A stretch of 64,000 nucleotides of DNA from Planctomycetota bacterium (GTDB taxonomy: Bacteria; Planctomycetota; Phycisphaerae; UBA1845; UTPLA1), in contig JAATGM010000060.1 in assembly GCA_015654675.1 (NCBI GenBank), positions 1-64,000 of the forward strand. The letters run 5' to 3'. Below, piece after piece: positions 40,620-49,329 of this stretch. The position numbers and the translations under genes were made by a program. Positions within the stretch are counted from its first letter, which is position 1. Each line of letters starts with the position of its first letter. The notes under the pieces are model-generated. The model was not told where the DNA came from, searched no databases, and saw nothing but the letters and a program-made list of their open reading frames with translations.

Positions 40620-42278
40620 TCAGGCGTCCAGGCGGGCGGCCGCGGCCGGCGAGACCGTCTTGAACAGCGTTTCGAGGTTCCGCCGCATCTGTTCGCGTTC
40701 GCCGCCGCGGAAGCGGAACTTGTTGCCGCGAATGGTGGTGACGTTGGAATAGATCGACTTAAACGCGTCGCTGGGCGGGCCGGCCTGGGTGCCGCACAGC
40801 TCGCGCCAGCGCGACATCATGGCGGCCGGCTCGACGCCTTCGAGCGAGACGGTGAAGCGGTTGGCGCGGACGGGCGGCGTCATCGCGGCGCGTGGCTCGG
40901 ATGAGGTGGTCACGACGACGGGCTCGCTGCCGCCGATGGCGTAGGCGCGTTCGCTGTGCTGCGAGAGGTCCATGCCGAGGATTTCTTCGTCGTGCTCGGC
41001 GCGGACTTTGAAGAAGGCATTGATGACGATGAGCAGGATCAGCGTTCCGACGCCGCAGAATGCGAAGGTGACTAGGACGGCGACGCCTTGTTTCCACAAC
41101 AGGGCGGGGTGGCCGGTTACGAGGCCGCCGGGCAGGCCGAGGGTGAGTGTGCGAATGGTCGGGTTTACGAGTTCGGTGGCGAAGACGCCGGTGAGGAGAG
41201 CGCCGAGGGTTCCGCCGACCATGTGGACGCCTACTACGTCGAGGGCGTCGTCATAGCCGAAGCGGGGCTTGAGGGAAACGGCGGCGTAGCAGACGGCTCC
41301 GCCCGCCGCGCCGATGGCGAGGGCGGCCATTGGGGTGACGAAGCCCGCGCAGGGGGTGATTGCGACGAGGCCGGCGACTGCGCCGGAGGCCGCGCCGAGG
41401 AGCGTGGGGCGGCCGTGCTTGAAGCGCTCGACGATGAGCCAGGCGAGGGCGGCGGCGGCGGCGGCGGTGTTGGTGTTGACGAAGGCGACAGAGGCGAGTT
41501 CGTTAGAGCCGAGGGCGCTGCCGGCGTTGAAGCCGAACCAGCCGACCCAGAGTAATGATGCGCCGATGACTGTGAAGGGGAGATTGTGGGGGACCATGGG
41601 CTCGTGGCCGTGGCCGATGCGCTTGCCCAGATAGAGGGCGGCGACGAGGGCTGAAACTCCGCTGGCGATGTGGACGACGGTTCCGCCGGCGAAGTCGAGG
41701 GCTCCGATCTGGGTTTGGATCCATCCGCCGCCCCAGACCCAGTGGACCATGGGGCAATAGATCAGTACTGACCAGAGTAGCATGAAGATGGCGAAGGCCG
41801 GGAAGCGCATGCGCTCGGCGAATGCGCCGGAGATCAGGGCGGGTGTGATGATGGCGAACGTGGCCTGATAGGCGACGAAGAGCATGTGCGGGATGGTGGG
41901 TGCGAGCGGGCTGGCCGTGCCGAGGACGTGCCGCAGACCGAAGAACTCGACGCCGCCCCAGATTCCATTCTGGCTGGGCGCGAACGCCATCGAGTAGCCA
42001 AAGAGAATCCACACCACGCTCAGCAGGCCGGCGCAGAAGAAGCTGTGCATCAGCGTTGAGAGCACGTTTTTCGAGCGGACGAGTCCGCCGTAGAAGAGGG
42101 CCAGTCCGGGGATGGTCATCATGAGTACGAGGGCCGTGCTCGTGAGCATCCAGGCGGTGTCGCCGCTATCGAACTTCACGGAGGGTGCGCTGGTGGTTTC
42201 GGCGGCGGAGGCGGAGGAGTGAGCGATGCCGAGCGCGAGAATGGCGGCCATGGTCGGCCAGCGTGTGAGTCGTTTCAT
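40620..42278 (-). CDS. amt: Amt-family ammonium transporter with C-terminal extension
   Basis: A 552-residue protein: signal peptide (to about residue 26), 11 transmembrane helices typical of Amt (DTAWMLTSTALVLMMTIPGLA, ALFYGGLVRSKNVL, GWIQTQIGALDFAGGTVVHI, FGYDDALDVVGVHMVGGTLG) and the cytosolic tail DEEILGMDLSQHSERAYAI that contacts P-II. Beyond this, residues about 460-552 are an extra soluble segment (RANRFTVSLEGVEPAAMM, FRFRGGEREQMRRNLETLF) absent from E. coli AmtB and not recognised by me. ATG at 42278 has GAGGA nine bases upstream. The transporter carries ammonium/ammonia across the inner membrane when nitrogen is scarce. Confidence 0.94.
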   Translation of the reverse strand: MKRLTRWPTMAAILALGIAHSSASAAETTSAPSVKFDSGDTAWMLTSTALVLMMTIPGLALFYGGLVRSKNVLSTLMHSFFCAGLLSVVWILFGYSMAFAPSQNGIWGGVEFFGLRHVLGTASPLAPTIPHMLFVAYQATFAIITPALISGAFAERMRFPAFAIFMLLWSVLIYCPMVHWVWGGGWIQTQIGALDFAGGTVVHIASGVSALVAALYLGKRIGHGHEPMVPHNLPFTVIGASLLWVGWFGFNAGSALGSNELASVAFVNTNTAAAAAALAWLIVERFKHGRPTLLGAASGAVAGLVAITPCAGFVTPMAALAIGAAGGAVCYAAVSLKPRFGYDDALDVVGVHMVGGTLGALLTGVFATELVNPTIRTLTLGLPGGLVTGHPALLWKQGVAVLVTFAFCGVGTLILLIVINAFFKVRAEHDEEILGMDLSQHSERAYAIGGSEPVVVTTSSEPRAAMTPPVRANRFTVSLEGVEPAAMMSRWRELCGTQAGPPSDAFKSIYSNVTTIRGNKFRFRGGEREQMRRNLETLFKTVSPAAAARLDA

Positions 42279-42325
42279 GGGGCGCGTCCTCGCGGGGCAG
42301 AGTCCTGAAATCAGTCCTTCTCGGG

Positions 42326-42429
42326 TGATATCGGCTTGATAAAACGATTCATCGTCGCTCAATCGCGTGCGAATGATGGCGCAAATGTTTTCGGTCGCTG
42401 TTCGCGTTCGCCAATTCAGTTGATATCGG
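42326..42429. repeat. Direct 9-bp repeats upstream of amt
   Basis: TGATATCGG occurs at 42326-42334 and 42421-42429, 95 bases apart in the same orientation, upstream of amt and of the divergent metal-efflux operon. Each contains the palindrome GATATC. They may be regulator sites, but two 9-mers in 250 bases may be chance. Confidence 0.25.
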
Positions 42430-42479
42430 TTGCGACGGGGTGTGACTCGGCTTTCGGCGTCCGCAAATCGTGGGACAGT

Positions 42480-42508
42480 TTGCCTTCGACCCGACTGTGT
42501 GGCATAGA
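42480..42508 (+). promoter_or_regulatory. Possible promoter of the metal-efflux operon
   Basis: TTGCCT (42480-42485), a 17-base spacer and CATAGA (42503-42508), 23 bases before the TTG start at 42532. The match to consensus is moderate. Confidence 0.35.
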
Positions 42509-42531
42509 CTAAGTGGAGGGGAAGGAAGCTC

Positions 42532-42825
42532 TTGCCGCAGCCGCCGCCGATGGAGTCGTTCGCTTCGATCCTCGACGCCGCCTTGCCAGGTCCGGATCAA
42601 ATCCGCCTGCGTTTGGCGCAGGCGACGATCTACGCCGCCGTGCTGCGCGAGTCGGTTGCCGCCGTACTGTCCCCGGGTCGTCGCCGTGCACTCCTGCGGC
42701 GGGCCCGTTCGGCGGGAATCGACGATTTCGAGGCGAAACTGCTCATTTCGGGGGCCGAGTACCGAGCGGGAATACGGCGCGTGAGCGATCGTTGCGTGCT
42801 TCGACTGGTATATCCGGACGAGTGA
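42532..42825 (+). CDS. Small unknown protein at head of metal-efflux operon
   Basis: A 97-residue protein with a TTG start preceded by GGAAGGAAG; an ATG at 42550 is the alternative. The product is soluble and helical (DQIRLRLAQATIYAAVLRES, RRRALLRRARSAGIDDFEAK) and ends in RCVLRLVYPDE. No family recognised, and no Cys/His metal site. Its position ahead of a Cys-rich secreted protein and the efflux genes suggests a regulatory or accessory role, but it may belong to a separate unit. Confidence 0.5.
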   Translation: MPQPPPMESFASILDAALPGPDQIRLRLAQATIYAAVLRESVAAVLSPGRRRALLRRARSAGIDDFEAKLLISGAEYRAGIRRVSDRCVLRLVYPDE

Positions 42826-42875
42826 TGGCCGGCATTCCGCTCGACCCCGCACCCACACCCGGCTAGGATTCCGCC

Positions 42876-43238
42876 ATGCAGTTCGGTCGAACGCTTTCGG
42901 TGTTGCTGGTTTACGCCATTCTGGCGTGTCCGGCACTCTGTTCGACTGACTCCACCTGCAGTTCCTGTCTTGACGCGTGCGGTGATAGTTCGCCTGAATC
43001 GCACCATCCTGAACGCGACTGCAGCGATCATCCGTGTTTCTGTCATGCGCTTCAGTCGGCCGATCAGGGGGCGACACGGATAGCGGGCGCGACACAGGCG
43101 CTGACGCTGCCGGCGACGATGGATTGCACAATCGGGGCGATCAGCGCCGGGCTGGAAGTCGTCGGATTGACGCCGGCATTGCCTGATTTCCACGCGGCTG
43201 AGCGGCTGCAGTTCATTTCACTCCCACTTCTCATCTGA
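42876..43238 (+). CDS. Small Cys-rich secreted protein, metal-operon associated
   Basis: A 120-residue protein with a signal peptide (TLSVLLVYAILACPALCS). The first 45 mature residues are rich in Cys, His, Asp and Glu (STDSTCSSCLDACGD, HHPERDCSDHPCFCHAL), suggesting metal binding in the periplasm. Directly upstream of the CzcC-like gene (89-base gap). Short Cys/His-rich leaders of this kind often precede CzcCBA operons; the family is not named. Confidence 0.7.
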   Translation: MQFGRTLSVLLVYAILACPALCSTDSTCSSCLDACGDSSPESHHPERDCSDHPCFCHALQSADQGATRIAGATQALTLPATMDCTIGAISAGLEVVGLTPALPDFHAAERLQFISLPLLI

Positions 43239-43327
43239 TCCAAAGCCAGCGAACATCCGTCGGCGGTCGTCCGCGCGCTATGCGGCCGATTTTGTGATGG
43301 TTCGTCCTGGTTTTGGAGTCGGAGTCC

Positions 43328-44734
43328 ATGTTGACGCGAATTGTCGTGTGCGGCGCTCTGCTGGTTTTGGCGGGCTGTGCGTCGGTGAATCCGCGCGAGG
43401 ATTATGAGCGGACGGCGAATCTGATCACCGGGGCGGCGGGGCGGAAGGTGGTCGCGCCGCTGGAGATCGTTCCGGATGCTGCGCCGAACGTGGAGGAGAT
43501 TCTGCTGGACGGGCTGACGATGGATGAGTCGCTGCGGCTGGCGCTCATGAATAATCCGGGATTGCAGGCGGCGTTTCGCGACATCGGCGTGGCGCGGGCG
43601 GACCTGGTGCAGTCGGGGTTGTTCACGAATCCGTCGTTTTCGCTGGCGGTGGCGCTGCCGGCGCCGATGGACAACAACAATACGCAGGCGGCGATCGCGC
43701 AGAACATTGTTGAGCTGTGGGTGATTCCGGTGCGGAAGCGTGCCGCGCAGCACGCGCTGGACGCGGCGATCCTGACGGTGGCGCATCGAGCAGTGCAACT
43801 GGCGGCGGATACGCGGGCGGCGTACTACCTGGGAGTGGGGGCGGGGCACATCCGGCGGATCGCGGACGAAAACATTGCGGTGGCGAAGCGGCTGCTGGAG
43901 GCGGCCGAGGCGCGGCGGGCGGCGGGGACGTCGGGTGAGCTGGACCTGAATCTGGCACGGGGGTCGTTCGTGAATGCGGAGGTGGAGGCGGAGAAGGCGC
44001 GGCTGGATGAGATCGCGGCGCTTTACCAGCTCTCGCAACTGCTGGGGTTGAGCGTGCGGTCGGAGAAGCTGCAACTGTCTGATCCGCTGCCGCAGCCGCC
44101 TTCGGCGGCGCTGGTGGACACGCCGGTGGTGCAGTTAGCGAGGGTGTCGCGGCTGGACGTGCGGGCGGCGGACGAGGCAGTGGAGGCGGCGCGGGCGCGG
44201 GTTGAGCTGCAGAAGCGAAGCGTGTGGTCGAACGTCAGTCCGGGGGCGGCGTGGTGGGCGCCGGACGACGAGGGGCCGTCGATCGCGCTGACGCTGCCGA
44301 TTTTCGATCAGAACCAGGCGCAGATCGCGAAGGCGAAGTTCAACCTTGAGAAGGCGGAGAAGGAACGCGACGCGCTGGTGTTGACGGTGACGCAGGCGAT
44401 CCGGGAGACGCTGGTGCGGGCGGAGACGAACTGGCGGATCGCGCGAACGTTTGAGAACGAGCTGGTCCCGCAGACGGTGAAGAGCCTGGAGATGTCGCAG
44501 GAGTCGTACCGGGCGGGGCGGACGACGCTGCTGGTGGTGCTGGAGTCGCAGCGGGCGCTGCTGGATGCGCAACGGTCGAGCATTGCGGCGCGACAGGCGG
44601 CGGCGATCAGCGTGGCGGAGCTGGAGCGGGCGGTCTCGCGACGGCTGCCGGACATTCTGGATGCGACGGGGGAGCCGAACCGAATTGATTCGCCCACGTT
44701 CGTCAATCCCTCAATTTCGGGAGAACGACCATGA
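43328..44734 (+). CDS. czcC: CzcC/CusC-type outer-membrane efflux channel (TolC family)
   Basis: A 468-residue lipoprotein (lipobox LVLAGC, Cys16). Outer-membrane factor features: LTMDESLRLALMNNPGLQAA, a long helix pair rich in Ala/Glu, GAAWWAPDDEGPSIALTLPI near the barrel, and the second repeat ending TTLLVVLESQRALLDAQRS. It would form the exit duct for metal ions of the efflux system encoded downstream. Overlaps the adaptor gene by four bases (44731-44734). The symbol follows the operon order C-B-A. Confidence 0.9.
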   Translation: MLTRIVVCGALLVLAGCASVNPREDYERTANLITGAAGRKVVAPLEIVPDAAPNVEEILLDGLTMDESLRLALMNNPGLQAAFRDIGVARADLVQSGLFTNPSFSLAVALPAPMDNNNTQAAIAQNIVELWVIPVRKRAAQHALDAAILTVAHRAVQLAADTRAAYYLGVGAGHIRRIADENIAVAKRLLEAAEARRAAGTSGELDLNLARGSFVNAEVEAEKARLDEIAALYQLSQLLGLSVRSEKLQLSDPLPQPPSAALVDTPVVQLARVSRLDVRAADEAVEAARARVELQKRSVWSNVSPGAAWWAPDDEGPSIALTLPIFDQNQAQIAKAKFNLEKAEKERDALVLTVTQAIRETLVRAETNWRIARTFENELVPQTVKSLEMSQESYRAGRTTLLVVLESQRALLDAQRSSIAARQAAAISVAELERAVSRRLPDILDATGEPNRIDSPTFVNPSISGERP

Positions 44735-46215
44735 AACGATGGTTTGGGACGCTGGTTTTCGTGTCGGCGGTTGTGCTGCCGCTGGCGGCTTCTTGCGACA
44801 AGCCGCCACAGAGCGCGGCGGCGGCGACTTGTTCGGCGCACGGGCTTGGGGAGGCGGAGTGTCCATTCTGCCATCCGAATCGCGTGGCGGAGCTGGGCCA
44901 GTGTCGCGAGCATGGCGTGCCGGAGGCGCTGTGCTGGAAGTGCCGGCCGCAGCTTGTGGCGGCGTTTCAGAAAAAGGGGGATTGGTGCGCTGAGCATGCG
45001 CGGCCGGAGTCGCTGTGCGAGATCTGCAATCCGAAGGCGACTGCCGCCACGATGCCGGCTGGAGGGGAGGCGACGACGGCGGAAATGCCGCGGAGCCAAC
45101 GGGTTCCATCGGTGACGTGCACGACGGCGCAGAGCGTGGTGCGGCTGGCCTCGACCGACGTGGCGCGGAGCGCGGGGTTTGAGTTTGCGCGGGTGGAGCG
45201 GCGGCCGATCTCGCAATCGCTGACGTGCAACGCCGAGATTCAGTACGACGGGAACCGGTTCGCGCGGGTTGCGCCGCGTGTGTCGGGCGTGGTGCACGAG
45301 GTTTTGAAAGACGTGGGGGCGCCGGTTGCGGCGGGAGAGACGCTGGCGATCGTGGATTCGCCTGAGCTGGCGACGGCGCGGGCCGAGTATTTTCAGGCGA
45401 TGGAGCTCCTGGGGTTGTGCGAGCAGAACCACAAGGCGACGCACGAGTTGGTGGAGAAGGGCATCGCGGGGCGGCAGGAAGACCTGATCTCGGAGAGCAA
45501 GCTGGCGGAGGCGCGGATCACGTTGTCGCGGACGGCCCAGCATCTGCGAACGCTAGGGTTGAGCCAGGCGAACATCGACGAGCTGGCCAAGACGCGCGAC
45601 ACCAGCCCGCTGCTGGCTGTGGCGGCGCCGTTCGCGGGCGAGGTGGTCGAGCGGTCGGCGGTGGTAGGCGAGACGGCTAACGCGGCCCGGCCGTTGTTCG
45701 CGGTGGCCGATCCGCGGCGGATGTGGGCGAACCTCGACCTGTATGACGCGGACATCGCGGATGTGGCGGTGGGGCAGCCGGTGACGATCGCGGTGGACGG
45801 GCTGCGCGGCGAGACATTCGGGGGAAAGATCACATGGATCAGCCGGCAGATCGACCCCAAGACGCGGACGCTGCATGTGCGGGCGGAGCTGGACAACGCG
45901 GCGGGGCTGCTGAGGGCGAACATGTTTGGGCGGGCGACGATCGCAATTCATGAGCGGTCGCCGCTGCTGGTGGTGCCGGCGTCGGCGGTGCAGTGGGACG
46001 GGTGCTGCAACATCGCGTTTGTGCGGCGCGACGAGCTGACGTTCGAGCCGCGGAAGCTGCGGCTGGGGCGGGAGTCGGACGGCTATTACGAGGTGAAGGA
46101 CGGGCTGCACGAGGGGGACGTCGTGGTGACGCAGGGGAGCTTCATGCTCAAGACCGAGGTGATGAAGGGCAGCATCGGGGCGGGGTGCTGCGAGACGGGC
46201 GTACGCAAGAGCTGA
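44731..46215 (+). CDS. czcB: CzcB/CusB-type periplasmic adaptor with triple Cys/His motif
   Basis: A 494-residue membrane-fusion protein, lipoprotein-like at the N-terminus (VVLPLAASC, Cys22). Residues 34-99 hold three copies of the exact pattern C-x2-H-x6-C-x2-C (C34/H37/C44/C47, C58/H61/C68/C71, C86/H89/C96/C99), likely metal sites. The remainder is a standard adaptor: lipoyl (VAPRVSGVVHEVLKDVGAPV, IVDSPEL), helical hairpin (LLGLCEQNHKATHELVEKGI), and barrel (FAVADPRRMWANLDLYDADI). It couples CzcA to CzcC and may collect periplasmic metal. Confidence 0.92.
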   Translation: MKRWFGTLVFVSAVVLPLAASCDKPPQSAAAATCSAHGLGEAECPFCHPNRVAELGQCREHGVPEALCWKCRPQLVAAFQKKGDWCAEHARPESLCEICNPKATAATMPAGGEATTAEMPRSQRVPSVTCTTAQSVVRLASTDVARSAGFEFARVERRPISQSLTCNAEIQYDGNRFARVAPRVSGVVHEVLKDVGAPVAAGETLAIVDSPELATARAEYFQAMELLGLCEQNHKATHELVEKGIAGRQEDLISESKLAEARITLSRTAQHLRTLGLSQANIDELAKTRDTSPLLAVAAPFAGEVVERSAVVGETANAARPLFAVADPRRMWANLDLYDADIADVAVGQPVTIAVDGLRGETFGGKITWISRQIDPKTRTLHVRAELDNAAGLLRANMFGRATIAIHERSPLLVVPASAVQWDGCCNIAFVRRDELTFEPRKLRLGRESDGYYEVKDGLHEGDVVVTQGSFMLKTEVMKGSIGAGCCETGVRKS

Positions 46216-46233
46216 GGCGGGAGCCGAGACGCG

Positions 46234-49200
46234 ATGCTTGAAGCAGTCATATTGTGGTCGTTGCGACACCGGTTCCTGGTGATCGTGTTTGCGGTGTTGC
46301 TGGTTGCGACGGGCGTTTACGCGGCGATGCGACTGCCGATTGACGCGTTTCCGGATACGACGCCGGTGCAGGTGCAGATCAATACCTATGCGCCGGCGCT
46401 GTCGCCGACGGAGATTGAGCAGCAGATCACGTATCCGATCGAGCAGTCGATCGGGGGGCTTCCGAACCTGGGGGAGGTGCGGTCGATCTCGAAGTTTGGG
46501 TTGTCACAGGTGACGGCGATCTTCGCGGACGGGACGGACGTGTACCGGGCGCGGCAGTTCATCGCGGAGCGGATCGGGTCGGTGGAGTTGCCGGAGGGGA
46601 TTGAACGGCCGCGGTTGGGGCCGGTGACGACCGGGCTGGGGGAGATTTTTCACTATGTGTTGACGAGTCGGACGCGGCCGCTGGAGGAGTTGACGACGCT
46701 GCATGACTGGGTGGTGAAGCCGCGACTGCGGTCGGTGCGCGGGGTGGCGGAGGTGAATACGTGGGGCGGGCTGCGGAAGCAGTTTCACGTGTTGATCGAT
46801 CCGATCCGGCTGATCAAACACGACCTGACGATGGACGACCTGGTTTCGGCGCTGCGGCAGAACAATCTCAACGTTGGCGGTGGGGGGATCACGCGGGGAA
46901 GCGAGTTTACGCTGGTGCAGGGGGTGGGGATCACGACGAACCTGCAGCAGATCGGGGACATCGTTGTGGCGGCGCATGATGGGGTGCCGATCCGGGTGCG
47001 CGATGTGGCGAACGTGGAAGTGGGACACGAGATTCGGCGCGGGGCGACGACGGCGAACGGTGGCGGCGAGGTGGTGCTGGGGCTGGCGTTCATGTTGATG
47101 GGGGAGAACAGCCACGACGTGTCGGCGCGGCTGGAGCGCGAGCTGGAGGAGATTCGCAAGTCGCTGCCGGCGGGGGTGGAGATCCGGCCGGTCTATGCGC
47201 GGACGGAGCTGGTGCAGCATGTGCTGGCGGCGGTGAAGTCGAACCTGCTTGAGGGGGCGCTGCTTGTGGTTGCGGTGCTGTTTGTCTTTCTGGGGAACCT
47301 GCGGTCGGGGTTGATCGTCGCGGCGGCGATCCCGCTGTCGATGTTGTTCGCGACGAATTTGATGCTGCGGTCGGGGATTGCGGGGAGCTTGATGAGTCTG
47401 GGGGCGATCGACTTCGGGTTGATCGTCGATAGCTCGGTCATCATGGTTGAGAACAGCTTGCGGCGGTTGAGTGAGAACACGGCGGGGCGGCCGCGGATGG
47501 AGGTGGTACGCGACGCGTCGATCGAGGTGCGGCGGCCGACGATGTTCGGCGAGCTGATCATCATGATCGTGTATCTGCCGATCCTGGCGCTGGAGGGCGT
47601 CGAGGGGAAGCTGTTTCGGCCGATGGCGTGGACGGTGATCTTTGCATTGCTGGGGTCGCTGGTGCTGTCGCTCACGCTGATGCCGGTGCTGGCGAGCTTG
47701 TTTCTGCCGCGACAGGTGCGGCATGGGGACAACTGGCTGGTGCGGGGGTTGAAGGCGGTCTATGCGCCACTGCTGAGTATGGCGATTCGCGGGCGCGGGC
47801 TGGTGATGGTGGGCTGCGCTGCGGCGCTGGGGCTGGGGGCGTGGCTGGCGTTTCACACGGGGTTTGAGTTCATCCCGCGGCTGTCGGAGGAAGCGATCAC
47901 GATTAATACGGTGCGGCTGGCGGGGGTATCGCTGGACGAGTCGATCCGGGCGGGGACGAATCTGGAGCGGACGATTCGCGAAAAATTTCCGGATGAGGTT
48001 CGCGATGTGTGGACACGGACGGGGACGGCTGAGATCGCGACGGACCCGATGGGGCTGGAGGTGTCGGATGTTTTCATCACGTTGAAACCGCGGGCGAATT
48101 GGAAGGCGGCGCGGTCGCAGGATGAGCTGGAGCGGAAATTGAGCGAGGCGCTGGCCGGGGTTCCCGGGATGCGGATTGTGTTCAGCCAGCCGATCGAGAT
48201 GCGGATGAACGAGATGGTGGCGGGGATTCGGGCGGATGTCGGTGTAAAGATCTTTGGGGACGATCTGGAACTGTTGAAGGCGCTGGCGGCACAAGTGCGG
48301 GAGATTCTCGAGTCGATTCCGGGCAGTTCGGACGTGTACGCGGAACAGATCACTGGGCAGCCGGTGTTGGAGGTGCGGGTCGATCAGGCGGCGATTTCGC
48401 GGTATGGGGTGTCGGCGGCGCATGTGCTGGAATTGGTGGAGGCGATCGGGGGGCGAAAGGTGGGGGACATTCGCGAGAACCAGCGGCGGTTTGACCTCGT
48501 GCTGCGGATCGCGGAGCCGTATCGGCAGGATGTGGAGTCGATCGGGCGGATACTGATTCCGACGGCGCGGGGTGAACGGATTCCGCTGTCGAAGCTGGCG
48601 CACATCAGCCAGATTGAGGGGCCGTCGACGGTGTCACGCGAGTGGCAGCGGCGGCGGATCGTGGTGCAGTGCAACGTGGTGGGGCGCGACGTGGGGAGCT
48701 TTGTTGCTGAGGCGGAGCGGCGGATTAACGCCGAAGTGGTCTTGCCATCGGGGGCCTATGTCGCGTTTGGCGGGCAGTTTGAGCACTTTCAGCGGGCGAG
48801 CCGGCGACTGATGTTCGTGGTGCCGCTAGCGCTGGGGCTGGTGCTGGTGTTGTTGTATCTGACTTATGGTCGGGCGGCGGACGTGGCGCGGATTTTCATG
48901 ACGCTTCCGCTCGCGGCGGTGGGGGGGCTGGCGGGGCTGCATTTGCGCGGCATGCCATTCACGATTTCGGCGGGGGTGGGGTTTGTCGCGATGCTGGGTG
49001 TGTCGGTGCTGGGGGACATGGTGTTTGTGTCGTATTTGCGCGGCTTGCTGGCGCACGGGGTCGATCTGATTGAGGCAATTCAAGAAACGGCCCTGACGCG
49101 GCTGCGGCCGGTGCTGATGACTGGTCTGGTGGCGAGTCTGGGGTTCGTTCCGATGGCGCTCAACACGGGCGTCGGGGCGGAGGTTCAGCGTCCGTTGGCG

Positions 49201-49329
49201 ACGGTGGTGATCGGAGGCGTCGTGACGAGTACGCTGCTCACGCTCATCGTGCTTCCGGCGGTCTATGCACTCGTGTCCGGCGGCGTCAGTCGTCGGCCAT
49301 CGTCCCCGTCTTCGTCGCCGATTTCCTGA
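46234..49329 (+). CDS. czcA: CzcA/CusA-type heavy-metal RND efflux pump
   Basis: A 1031-residue RND transporter with 12 transmembrane helices and two large periplasmic loops. Start LEAVILWSLRHRFLVIVFAV and AMRLPIDAFPDTTPVQVQ are HME-RND-like; helix 4 has the proton-relay motif DFGLIVDSSVIMVEN (Ser where many CzcA have Gly), and GSSDVYAEQITGQPVLEVRV and SGAYVAFGGQFEHFQRA are conserved. It exports divalent or monovalent metals with CzcB and CzcC. The choice between Zn/Co/Cd and Cu/Ag cannot be made by eye. Its last 44 bases overlap the convergent patatin gene. Confidence 0.94.
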   Translation: MLEAVILWSLRHRFLVIVFAVLLVATGVYAAMRLPIDAFPDTTPVQVQINTYAPALSPTEIEQQITYPIEQSIGGLPNLGEVRSISKFGLSQVTAIFADGTDVYRARQFIAERIGSVELPEGIERPRLGPVTTGLGEIFHYVLTSRTRPLEELTTLHDWVVKPRLRSVRGVAEVNTWGGLRKQFHVLIDPIRLIKHDLTMDDLVSALRQNNLNVGGGGITRGSEFTLVQGVGITTNLQQIGDIVVAAHDGVPIRVRDVANVEVGHEIRRGATTANGGGEVVLGLAFMLMGENSHDVSARLERELEEIRKSLPAGVEIRPVYARTELVQHVLAAVKSNLLEGALLVVAVLFVFLGNLRSGLIVAAAIPLSMLFATNLMLRSGIAGSLMSLGAIDFGLIVDSSVIMVENSLRRLSENTAGRPRMEVVRDASIEVRRPTMFGELIIMIVYLPILALEGVEGKLFRPMAWTVIFALLGSLVLSLTLMPVLASLFLPRQVRHGDNWLVRGLKAVYAPLLSMAIRGRGLVMVGCAAALGLGAWLAFHTGFEFIPRLSEEAITINTVRLAGVSLDESIRAGTNLERTIREKFPDEVRDVWTRTGTAEIATDPMGLEVSDVFITLKPRANWKAARSQDELERKLSEALAGVPGMRIVFSQPIEMRMNEMVAGIRADVGVKIFGDDLELLKALAAQVREILESIPGSSDVYAEQITGQPVLEVRVDQAAISRYGVSAAHVLELVEAIGGRKVGDIRENQRRFDLVLRIAEPYRQDVESIGRILIPTARGERIPLSKLAHISQIEGPSTVSREWQRRRIVVQCNVVGRDVGSFVAEAERRINAEVVLPSGAYVAFGGQFEHFQRASRRLMFVVPLALGLVLVLLYLTYGRAADVARIFMTLPLAAVGGLAGLHLRGMPFTISAGVGFVAMLGVSVLGDMVFVSYLRGLLAHGVDLIEAIQETALTRLRPVLMTGLVASLGFVPMALNTGVGAEVQRPLATVVIGGVVTSTLLTLIVLPAVYALVSGGVSRRPSSPSSSPIS

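Noticed and set aside
42279-42531. Sigma-54 promoter upstream of amt/P-II
   Set aside because: I looked for TGGCAC-N5-TTGCA on both strands and found no convincing match.
46504-48603. 699-codon minus-strand frame opposite czcA
   Set aside because: Pro/His/Arg/Gln-rich and antisense to a clear RND pump; a shadow frame.
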